Below, in pieces: positions 10,571-22,500 of a stretch of DNA of 64,000 bases. The position numbers were made by a program, and so were the translations under genes. The stretch is taken from contig NZ_JYLK01000013.1 in the NCBI RefSeq assembly GCF_001439805.1, positions 124,001-188,000 on the forward strand, read 5' to 3'. This stretch comes from Pseudomonas trivialis. Its GTDB lineage: Bacteria; Pseudomonadota; Gammaproteobacteria; Pseudomonadales; Pseudomonadaceae. A model generated the notes under the pieces. It had not been told where the DNA came from, made no database searches, and worked only from the letters and a program-made list of their open reading frames with translations. Position 1 is the first letter of the stretch. Each line of letters begins with the position of its first letter.

Positions 10571-13500
10571 TCAAATCGCCTCTAGTTCGCTCAAAAAGTC
10601 ACGAAGGTCATCAAAATCTTCCACGCTACCGGCGCGCAAGGTGGCTGCGGCCTGCACGTAGGCCTGCAGCGATTCGGTCTGGAACAGCTCCATCAACGGC
10701 ACCTCCAGGCCCAGTTCAGCCTGGACCCGCGAGGTGATCTGGATCGCCAGCAGGGAATGCCCACCCACTTCAAAGAAGTTGTCGTTCAGGCCCACCTGCG
10801 GCAGGTGCAAAATGTCAGCCCAGATGGCGGCGATCTGCTGTTCCAGTTCGCTGACCGGCGCCACGTAGCGCTGTTGCATCTGGCTGGCGTCCGGCACCGG
10901 CAGGGCCTTGCGGTCGAGCTTGCCGTTGGGGGTCAGCGGCATCTGCGCCAGGAACACCAGGTGCGCCGGCACCATGTAATCCGGCAGGCGCATCTTCAGG
11001 GCGCGGCGCAGGGTGTCGCGCCACTCGGCCTGGTCGGCCACAGCCTCTGCCGCCACTACGTAGGCCACCAGTTGCTTGCCGGTCGGGCCGTCCTGGGCGA
11101 CCACCACGGTTTCACCGACGTTGTCCTGCTCGCGCAGGCACGCTTCGATTTCGCCCAGTTCGATACGGAAACCGCGGACTTTCACCTGGTGGTCGACACG
11201 ACCGAGGTAGTCCACCACGCCATCGGGACGCCCACGGGTCAGGTCGCCGCTGCGATAGACGCGACTGCCCGGCTTGCCGAACGGGTCCGGCACAAAGCGT
11301 TCGGCGGTCAATGCCGGGCGCTCCAGGTAACCACGGGCCACGCCCTCCCCGCCCAGGTACAACTCACCGGCCACGCCGATGGGTTGCAGGTTCAACTGCG
11401 CATCCAGCACATAGCCGCTGCGGTTGCCGAGCAAGGTGCCGATGGGGGCGTACACGGCGCCGCACGGGTCGCCCTGGCGCGCTTTCCACAGCAGCGGTGT
11501 GACCACGGTTTCGGTGGGGCCGTAACCGTTGAACAGATAGGTAGGCTTGAGCGCGCGCCAGGCCAGGTCATAACTGGCCTGCGCCACGGCATCACCGCCA
11601 AAGCAATAAACCCGCACCGCCGGTGGGTTGCCGTCGCGTTCGGCGTGTTCGGCCAGTTGTTGCAGGTACACCGGCGGGAACACAGCCATGGTCACGTTGT
11701 GGCGATGCATTTGCTGATAGGTGTATTCAGGCAACCACAGGCTGTCGTCGCGGATCAGCACGCTGGCGCCGTTGATCAGCGGGTGCATCCAGCCCTCATG
11801 GGAGCCGTCGAAGGCAAACGACATGAAGTGCAGTTCGCAATCGGCCGGGCCGGTTTCGTAGCGCTCGCCAGTGGCGATGATATGCGCCACCAACGGGCCG
11901 TGGGACACCGCGACGCCCTTGGGCATGCCGGTGGAACCCGAGGTGTAGATCACGTAGGCGAGGTTGTCGCCATGCAGCGCGACAACCGGTGGCGTGCCGC
12001 TGTAACCGGCCCAGTCCTCGGTGCGGTCGATGGCCAGCGTCGCGAGCCCTTGCGGAATCGGCAGTTGCTGCAACGCGCAGGTATGCGTCAGCAGCAGCTG
12101 TGCGCGGCTGTCCTGCAGCATGTACAGCAAGCGATCACGCGGGTACTCGATATCCAGCGGCACATACACGCCGCCGGCCTTCATCACCGCGAGGAACGCC
12201 ACCATGATCTCGGCACTGCGCGGCATGGCAATCGCCACCCGCACTTCCGGGCCGACGCCCTGGGCGATCAAGGCATGGGCCAGGCGATTGGCCTGGCTGT
12301 CGAGTTCGCCGTAGGTCAGGGTTTGCGCGGCGAACTTTACCGCCACCGCCTGCGGGGTTTCGCGGGCGCGGTCGGCGAACAGTTCATGCACCAGCCGCTC
12401 AGCCGCGAAGCCGGAGTCGGTTCGATCCCATAGCTGAAGAATATGCCGTTGCTCATCCGCATCCAGCAGGTTGAGCGCACCGATATTCTGCTGCCGATCG
12501 GCGACCATCGCCCGCAACAGGTTCTGCCAGTGGCCGGCCATGCGCTCGATGGTCGCCGGCGCGAACAGGTCGGTGGCGTAATTCAGGGACGCACGCAACG
12601 CGTGGTGGCTTTCCTCCACGTCCAGCGCCAGATCAAACTGGGCAATGTCTTCGTCCCAGCTCAACACCTCGATATTCAACTCGTCCAGGCGTTGCAAATG
12701 GCTGTCGACGGAGGTCTGACGATGGTTGAACAACACTTGGAACAGCGGGCTCAGACTCAGGCTGCGCTCGGGCTGCAAAGCCTCCACCAGTTGCTCGAAC
12801 GGCAGGTCCTGATGAGCCTGGGCCTCCAGCGCGCGCTGGCGGGTTTGCTGCAACAACTGCTCGACGCTCATCTGCCCGTGGATATCGGCCTTGAGTACCT
12901 GGGTGTTGACGAAAAAGCCGATCAGCCCTTCGGTTTCCAGGCGATTGCGGTTGGCAATCGGCACGCCGACGCGCACGTCTTCCTGGCCGCTGTAGCGGTG
13001 CAGCAAGGCCTGATAAGACGCCAGCAGCAGCATCGGCAAGGTCACTTCACAGCGCTGGGCCAGGCGGCGTAAATCAGCCAACAGCGGCGCCGGCAACTCG
13101 ATGCCCAGGCGTGCGCCACGGTGGCTTTGCACGGCCGGGCGCAGGTAGTCGAACGGCAACTCCAGCACCGGTTGCGGGCCGCCCAACTGCTCGCGCCAGT
13201 ACGCCAATTGACGCGCCTTCTCACCGGCCTGCATCCAGTTGCGTTGCCACACGGCGTAGTCGGCGTACTGGATTGGCAGTGCCGGCAACGCCGGCATGCG
13301 GCCGTGGCTGAACGCGGCGTACATCTGCACCAGTTCCTCGACCATCAATTGCATCGACCAGCCATCGGAGACGATGTGGTGCTGCACCAGCACCAGCACA
13401 TGCTCGTGGGCCGCCAGACGCAGCAGACGGACGCGCAGTACGGGCCCGCGCAGCAGATCGAACGGCTGCCCGATGATCTGCGCAATGTCGGCTTTCAAGC

Positions 13501-16500
13501 GGGCTTCATCGCTGTCGCTCACCTCGACTTCGATCAGCCCCGATGCCTCGATGACCTGCACCGTCGCGCCACCCTCCTGGCGCACGTGCGTGCGCAGGCT
13601 TTCATGGCGCGCCAGCAAGGTGTCGACACTGCGTTGCAGCGCGGCCAGGTCCAGCGGGCCACGCAAACGCAGGGCGCTGGGGATGTGGTACGCGGCGCTT
13701 TCGGGGTCCAGTTGCCAGAGGAACCACTGGCGTTCCTGGGCGTAGGACAATGGCAACGGCTGGCTGCGGTCAACCGCCACCAGCGGCGGTGCAACCACCG
13801 CCTCCTCGCCCAGTGCCCGCACGAAATCACCCAGCAACGGTTGTTCGAACAGGCGCTTGAGCGGCACTTCCAGCGCCAGCGCCTGGCGCACGCGGGACAC
13901 CACGCGTGTGGCCAGTAACGAATGGCCGCCCAGCTCGAAGAAGTGATCGTCGAGGCCGACCTGCGGCACACCCAATACGTCGGCCCAGATTGCCGCGACT
14001 TGCTGCTCGCGCACGCTGACCGGCGGCACGTGGCCTTTGCTCGGCAGCGCGGCGTCAACCTTGGGCAATGCCTTGCGGTCGAGTTTGCCGTTGGGGGTCA
14101 GCGGCAGGCTGTCGAGAAACATCACCTGCGCGGGCACCATGTAGTCCGGCAAGTGTTCACGCAGGGCGGCTTTATAGGACGCCTGGGGTTGCGGTTCGGC
14201 GGTCACCAGATACGCGATCAGGCGATCATTATCGGCCAGCACCACCGCCTCGCGCACACCGGCAAGCTTGCGCAGGCAGGCTTCGATTTCGCCCAGCTCG
14301 ATACGGAACCCGCGCACTTTCACCTGGTGGTCGACCCGACCGATATACGCCACCACCCCATCGGCGCGGTAGCGCGCCAGGTCGCCGGTGCGGTACAGGC
14401 GCTCGCCCGGCGCACCGTAGGGGTTGGGCACAAAACGCTCGGCCGTGAGTGCCGGCCGCGCGTGGTAACCGCGCGCCAGGCCGACGCCGCCGATCAGCAG
14501 TTCGCCTGCCGCACCGACCGGGCTTGGCGTCAGCCCTGCGTTGAGGATGAACAACGTGGTATTGGCCACCGGCCTGCCGACAAAAGGCTGCGCGGTGGTC
14601 AGGCGATGGGCCGCCGACCAGATGGTGGTTTCGGTGGGGCCATAGAGGTTCCACACCGGGCCTTGCAGATCGAGCATGCGCTGGGCCAGGTCGGCCGGCA
14701 GCGCTTCACCGCCGCACAGGCGCTTGATGCCGCTCAACCATTGGGCGCGCGGGCTTTCCAGCAGCATGCGCCAGCTGGACGGTGTGGCTTGCAGCACGGT
14801 GGCGGCCTGATCGCGGGCCAGGTCGATGATCGCTTCGGGGTCAAGCGCCATTTCCTGTCCGCTCAACAGCACCGTCGCACCGACCGTCAACGGCACGTAC
14901 AGCTCCAGGGCAAAGATGTCGAACGAGAAGGTGGTCAGCGACAGCATCCGTGCCTCGCGTCCGATCTCCAGGGTAGCGGCCATGCCGCTGGCAAAACTGC
15001 ACAGCGCCTGATGCGGCACCATCACGCCCTTGGGCTTGCCGGTGGAACCGGAGGTGTAGATCACGTAGGCCAGGTGCTGCGGCGCCACCTCGACCTGCGG
15101 GTTGTGCTCGGCAGTCTCGGCGGAGTCAATCGTCAGCACCTGCACACCGTCGGGCAGCGTCAGGCGCCCGACCAGCTGCGGCTGGGTCAACAGCACCCGG
15201 GCGCGGCTGTCGTCGAGCATGAACGCCAGACGGTCAGCGGGGAATTGCGGGTCCAGCGGCACATAGGCGCCACCGGCCTTGAGCACCGCCAGCAGGCCGA
15301 CCACCATCGCAAGCGAGCGCTCGACATGCACGGCCACCAGCACGTCAGGGCCCACGCCCGCCGCGACCAGGCGATGGGCCAGGCCGTTGGCGCGGCGATT
15401 GAGTTCGCCGTAGCTCAAGGCGTCGCCGTTGAATTGCACGGCGCTCGCCTCCGGCTGCGCCAGCGCGTGCGCCTCGAACAGCTGATGCACGCAGCGCTCG
15501 CGCGGGTAGTCGACCTGCGTGCGGTTCCAGTCTTCGAGCATTTGCCGGCACTGCGGCGCGCTGAGCAGGGTCAGCTCATCCAGGGCCTGGGACGCATCGC
15601 GCACCACCGCATGCAGCAGGGTGTGCCAGTGCTCGGCCATGCGCTCCACGGTCGCGGGCAGGAACAGGTCGGTGGCGTAGGTCAGCGAAGCCCACAGGCC
15701 ATCGGCGGACTCTTCGGTTTCAAGGTTCAGGTCAAACTGGGTGGTGTGCGCCGCCCAGTCCACCGGTTGCAGGTCCAGCCCGGCCACTTGCAGCGGGGCG
15801 GTGCGCAGGGTGTCCTGATGATTGAACATCACCTGGAACAGCGGGTTATGGCTGAGGCTGCGCGCCGGTTGCAGCGCTTCCACCAACTGCTCGAACGGCA
15901 AGTCCTGATGGGCCTGGGCTTGCAGGGCGCGTTGCTTGACCTGAGCGAGCAACTGGTCGAAGGGCATCTGCCCGTGCAGGTTGGCCTGGAGCACCTGGGT
16001 GTTGACGAAAAAGCCGACCAGGCGCTCGGTTTCCAGGCGGTTGCGGTTGGCAATCGGCACCCCGACGCGCACCTCGGACTGCCCGCTGTAGCGATGCAGC
16101 AAGGTCTGGAACGACGCCAGCAGCAGCATGAAGAGGGTCACGTCCTGGCGCTGGGCGAGTGCCTTGAGTTCGGTCACCAGCGCGGCGTCCAGATGAATCT
16201 GCCGCCGCGCACCGCGGTGGCTTTGCACCGCCGGGCGCGGGTGGTCCAGCGGCAGTTCCAGCAGCGAATGCTCGCTGCCCAGCCGGGCGCGCCAGTAATC
16301 GAGCTGGCGCTGCTGCTCGCCGGCGGCCATCCAGTCGCGCTGCCACTGCGCATAGTCGGCGTACTGGATCGGCAACGCCGGCAGTGGCGCGTGGCCCTGA
16401 TACAGCGCCACCAGTTCGTCCACCATCACGTGCATCGACCAGCCGTCGGAGATGATGTGATGCTGGGTGATCACCAGCACCTGGTGCCCGGCGTCGATTT

Positions 16501-19500
16501 CCAGCAGTTTCACCCGCATCAACGGACCGTTGCGCAGGTCGAAGGGACGCTGGATTTCCTGCGCTACGGCCTGCTCGATGGCCAGGGCGTCGATGGCTTG
16601 GCGTTCGATCGGCAGGGCGAGGGACGCGTGAATCATCTGCCAGGTACGCTCGCCCTCCTCCACAAAGGTCGTGCGCAGTGGCTCGTGGCGTTGAACCAGG
16701 CACTGCAGGGCGCGCTCCAGGGCCGCCGTGTCCAGTTGGCCGCGCAGGTGCAGCGCGGTGGGCACATGGTAGGCGGCGCTCGTGGGGTCCAGTTGCCAGA
16801 GGAACCACTGGCGCTCCTGGGCGAAAGACAGGGCCAGTGGTTGGTCTCGGCCAATGGCCGTCAGCGCCGGCGCCGTATCGGCCTGCACGCCGGCGCAGGC
16901 CAGGGCGAAGGCTTCCAGGGTCGGCTGTTCGAACAGCGCCCGCAACGGCACCTCCAGCGCCAGTTCATGGCGCACCCGCGAGACCACCTGGGTGGCGAGC
17001 AATGAATGGCCGCCGCGCTCGAAAAAGTGGTCATCAAGGCCCACCTGCTCAACCTGCAACACCCTCTGCCAGATCACCGCCAACTGTTGTTGCAGCGGGC
17101 TTTGCGGGGCACGGTAAGCCTGCCGCGTCAGGTTCAGGTCCGGAGCCGGCAGTGCGCGGCGATCCAGCTTGCCGTTGATGTTGAGCGGCAAGGCGTCGAG
17201 GACCACCCACTGCGCGGGCACCATGTAGTCCGGCAATGACCGGCGCAGGATCGCCGCCAGCGCCTGGGTGTCCAGGCTGTGGGCCGGGGCCGCCACGACG
17301 TAGGCCACCAGTTGCGCACCGGTCGCGCCCGGCAGGGCCAGCACGGCCGCCTCACGCAGCTGCGGCAAGGCTTGCAGGCCGGCCTCGATTTCGCCCATCT
17401 CGATACGGAATCCGCGAATCTTCACTTGATGGTCGATGCGCCCCACGTATTCCAGCGCACCGGCCTCGGTGTAACGGGCCAGGTCGCCGCTGCGGTAGAG
17501 TCGCGCGCCGGGGACACTGGAAAACGGGTCCGGCAGGAAGCGCTCGGCGGTCAGCGCCGCACGCTCGAAATAGCCCTGGGCCAGGCCGGCGTGTGCGCCG
17601 ATGCACAACTCGCCGACGCCGTCGGTGGCCAGCAGCTCGAAACCGCTGTCGAGCACATACAGCGCACGGCCCGCAATCGCGCGGCCAATGGGCACGCCAA
17701 ACGCGTCGCCGGCATCGGCCAACTGGCAGTCATGCACGCTGGACACCACCGTGGCCTCGGTCGGCCCGTAAGTATTGAGCAAGCGCACCGTGCCCAGCCC
17801 GGCCGCATGCCAGGCGCGCACGCCTTCCACGGCCATGGCTTCACCGCCCACGTGCACCTGACGCAGGTTGCCCAGGGAGCGCCGATCCACGGCACATTCC
17901 GTGGCGAGCAAATACCAGTAGGCGGCCGGCAAGTCGGCCAGGGTCACGCCCTGCTCGACGATTTCCCGGGCCAGTTGCCCGGCATCCCACAGTTCATCGC
18001 CGCGCATGATCAGCGCCGCGCCCGCGCACAGCGGCGGGTAGCACTGCTCGACAAAGCCGTCGAAGCTGAACGTGGCAAATTGCAGCACGCGGTCTTCTGC
18101 GCTCAGTTGGCTGTAGCTGTGGGCGCTGTCGCAGAACTGACCGAGGGCGGCGTGATCGATGGCCACGCCCTTGGGCTGGCCGGTGGAGCCGGAGGTGTAG
18201 ATCACGTAGGCGAGGTCTGCGGCCTGCGCGTGGTTGGGCGGATTGCTTGACGGATAATCGGCCAGTTCTTCACCGCCGCCGCTGAATGCCAGGCGCGTCA
18301 GTCCTGGGGGCAGCGGCAACTCGGCGAGCAGCCCGGTTTCGCTGAGCAACAGGTCCAGGCGACTGTCCGCCAGCATGTAGGCCAGACGGTCGGCCGGATA
18401 GCTCGGGTCCAGCGGTACATAAGCGGCGCCGCTTTTGAGCACCGCCAGCAGGCTGACAATCAGTTGCGGGCCGCGCCGCGACGCCAATCCCACTCGTTGC
18501 CCCGGACCCACGCCCAGTGCCAGCAAGCGGTGCGCCAGGCGGTTGGCCCGCGCATTGAGCGCGGCATAGTCCAGGCGCTCGCTGCCCGCCTGCACCGCCA
18601 GGGCGGACGGCGTCGCCAGGGCCTGGGCGGCGATGCGCTCATGTACCCGCAGAGGGCGCGGCGCTGCATCGGGCTGCTGGCTGAGGGCGAGCACCTCGCG
18701 CTGCGCGCTGGCGTCCAGCAGTTGCAGGTTGCCCAGGCAGCTGTCGGCATTCGCCATCATTTGCGCCAGCAGATGCTGCAGATTGGCGCTCAATCGCGTC
18801 ACCTGCGCAGCACTGAAGCGCGTGCGGTCATAGCTGAATTCCAGACGCAGGCGCTCGCCCAGTTCGATGCCAAGCGTCAGCGGGTAGCTGGTGCGCTCGT
18901 GGTTGTGCAGTGCCCCGAAGGTCAGGCCGGCAGGGGCGCCCTGCTTGAGTGCTTCGGCGACCGGGAAGTTTTCGAACACCAGCAGCGTGTCGAACAGCGC
19001 CGCGCCCTGCTGGCCGGCCCAGCCCTGGATGTTGTAGAGCGGCACCTGTTCGTGGTCACGCAGGCTGAGGTTGAGCGCTTGCAACTCGCCCAGCCACGCG
19101 CCTGTCGACTGGGCCGGCGAGGCGGCGCTGATGATCGGCAGGGTGTTGATGAACAGGCCCAGTTGCTGCTCGATGCCCGGCAGCGGCGCGGACCGCCCGG
19201 CGACCGTGGCGCCAAACACCACGCAGTCCTGGCCGGTGTAGCGTTGCAGCAACAGGCTCCAGGCGCCTTGCAGCACGGTGTTGAGGGTCACTTTATGCTG
19301 GCGGGCGAACGTGCCGAGGGCGGCGCTGAACTCGCTGTCCAGCGCCACTGGATGGTCGGCCATGCCCACGCCGTCAACCGGCGCACGCAGCGCATCCGCC
19401 AGCAGGGTCGGTGCCTGCACGGGGGCCAGGGCGGTTTTCCAGAACGCTTCGCCGGATGCCTGCTGTTGCAGCCAGCCGAGGTAATCGCGGAACTGCCCCA

Positions 19501-22500
19501 CCGGCGCGGGCACGGCGTGGCCGGCGTAATGGGCGATGACTTCGCCGAGCAACTGCGCGTTGCTCCAGCCGTCCATCAGGATGTGGTGACTGGTAAAAAC
19601 AAGGTGCCAGGCAGCCCCGGCGCCGCGCACCAGCAGCAGACGGAACAGCGGCGCACAGTCGAGCTGGAAGCCCTGCTCGCGCTCGGCATCGGCCAGCGCA
19701 TCGACGTCGGCGCCTGGGTCTTCAATCACCTGCAACTGCAGGTCGACCTGGCGCTGGATCAGTTGATGGGCACTGTCCAGGCCCAGCCAGTGGAAGCTGC
19801 TGCGCAGGATATCGTGACGGTCCAGCGCGGCCTGCCAGGCACGCCCGAACTTCAGCAGGTCCAGGCCTTCGATATCCACGCGCAGCTGGTTGATGTAGGC
19901 CTGCGCCTCGGGTTCGTAGAGGGTGTGGAACAGCATGCCCTGTTGCATCGGCGACAACGGATACAGGTCGGCGATGGCCGGCCCCGGCACCGGCAGCGCA
20001 TCCAGTTGCTGCTGGGTGAGGCGCGCCAGCGGGAAGTCCGACGGCGTGACTTGCCCGGCAGGCGTGGCACAGCAATGGGCGATCAAAGCCTTGAGTTCGA
20101 CGGCGTATTCATCCGCCAGGCGCTGGATGGTTGCCGCGTCGAACATCTCGCGACTGAAGCCCCATTGCAACGCCAGTTCACCGCCGTACACCTGTCCTTC
20201 CACCGTCAACCAGTTGGCCAGCGGCGCCTCGGGGTCCTGGGCCTGGCCGCTGCCCTGGGTGGCCGGAACGAACAGCGCCGACTCATCGAACTGGCGATCG
20301 AACTGACCCAGGTAGTTGAAGGTGATGCGCGGCGCGGCCAGATTCGACAAGGCAGCGCCAGCGTCGGGCGTGCCCAGGTAGCGCAACAGGCCGTAACCGA
20401 TGCCTTTATCGGGCACGGCACGCAATTGCTCCTTGACCGCCTTGATCGCGCCGGACAACTCACCGCCCGCCTCCAGCCGCAGCGCAAACAGGCTGGTGAA
20501 CCAGCCGACCGTACGGCTCAGGTCGAGGCTGTCGAACAGGTCTTCGCGGCCATGGCCTTCCAGTTGAATCAACGCGGCCGGTTGCGCGCTCCAGCGGCTG
20601 ATGACGCGCGCCAGTGCGGTCAGCAACAGGTCGTTGACCTGGGTGCGGTAGGCCGCCGGGGCGTCTTGCAGAAGTTGGCGCGTGTGTTCGGCGTCAAGGC
20701 GCACTTCGATCCTGCTGCCCAGACGGTTCTGCAGACCGCCCTCGGGGTGGTCGCAAGGCAGTTCGGTGTCGACGGTTTGCGCCTGCCAGTACGGCAGTTG
20801 CGCGTTGAGGGTTTGCGCGTGGTCGTGCAGATGCTGCGCCCAGTGCTGATAGGCGCTGGTCTTCGCCGGCAGCGCGGCATCACGGCAGGCCTGTTGCAGG
20901 TCTTCCAGCAGGATGCGCCAGGACACGGCGTCCACCACCAGGTGGTGGATCACCAGCAGCAAACGCTGAGTGCCATCGGCCATGTTCACCAGCGCTGCGC
21001 GCAGCAGCGGGCCTTGCGCCAGGTCGAGACTGCGCTGGGCCTCATCGCACAACGCGGCCAGTTCAGCATCGCTGTCGGCACGGGACTGCCACAGCGCCGC
21101 TTCGGCCACCGGTGCGGCGTGGCTTTGCGTCCAGCCGTCGGCCTGCGACACAAAGCGCAGGCGCAAGGCGTCGTGATGGTTGATCAACTGCGTCAGCGCG
21201 GCTTCAAGGCGAGCAGGCGCGAGGGTTTCACGTGGGGTCAGCAGCAGGGACTGGTTCCAGTGATGACGCGCCGGGATCGCCTGGGCGAAAAAGTGCTGCT
21301 GCACCGGGGTCAGGCGCACCTCGCCTTGCACCGGCCCCTGGTCGATCAGGCTGGCCTGCTCGACACTTGCCACCAGCGCCAGGCTGCGCACGTTCTGGTA
21401 CTGGAACAGGTCGCGCGGGCTGAGACGAATCCCCGCCTGACGTGCGCGACTGACTACCTGGATGGAGATGATCGAGTCGCCGCCCAGTTCGAAGAAGTTG
21501 TCGTCCAGGCCGACCTGCTCTACACCGAGCACATCGGCCCAGATCGCCGCCAGGGTCTTTTGCAGGGCATTTTGCGCCGGGACAAAGGCTTGCTGCGGCG
21601 CTGCGTCCGGCGCAGGCAACGCCCTGCGGTCGAGCTTGCCATTGGCGGTCACCGGCAGCTTGCTCAGGTGCACGAAGTGGGTGGGCACCATGTACTCGGG
21701 CAGGCTGCCGAGCAGCCAGGTGTTGAGAGCGGTCGGCGCTTCGCCTTCCGGCACCAGCCACGCCACCAGTTGTTTGCCGCCATGCACCAGCACCACCGCT
21801 TCACGCACCTGCGGATGCTGCATGAGGCGGGTTTCGATTTCGCCCAGCTCGATGCGCAGGCCGCGCAGCTTGACCTGATGGTCGAGGCGACCGAGGTAGT
21901 CGATCACGCCATCGACACGCTGGCGCACGCGGTCGCCGGTGCGGTACAGGCGCTCGCCCGTGATGAACGGGCTGGGCACAAAACGCTCGGCCGTCAACGC
22001 CGGGCGCCGATGGTAGCTGCGCGCCAGGCCGATACCACCCAGGTACAGCTCACCGGACACGCCGGCAGGCACCGGGTTGAGCTGCGCGTCGAGCACGTAG
22101 GTGGCGAGGTTGGCAATCGGGCGGCCGATGGGCACGCTGTCGGCGCCCTCGTCGACGCAGGTCCAGTGGGTCACGTCGATGGCGGCTTCGGTGGGGCCGT
22201 ACAGGTTGTACAACGCTGTCGCCGGCAGCCTGGCGAACACCTGCTGCTGCGCATCCAGCGCCAGGGCTTCGCCGCTGCACACGATGCGCTTGAGGCTGGC
22301 GCAGGCCTGCACGCCGGGCTCATGAATAAACGCCTGCAGCATCGACGGTACGAAATGCAGGGTGGTAATGGCGTGCCGGCCGATGGTCTCGATCAGCCGC
22401 GCCGGCTCGCGGTGTTCGCCAGGTGCGGCGACCACCAGGCGTGCGCCGGTCATCAGCGGCCAGAAGAATTCCCACACCGAGACGTCGAAGCTGAATGGGG

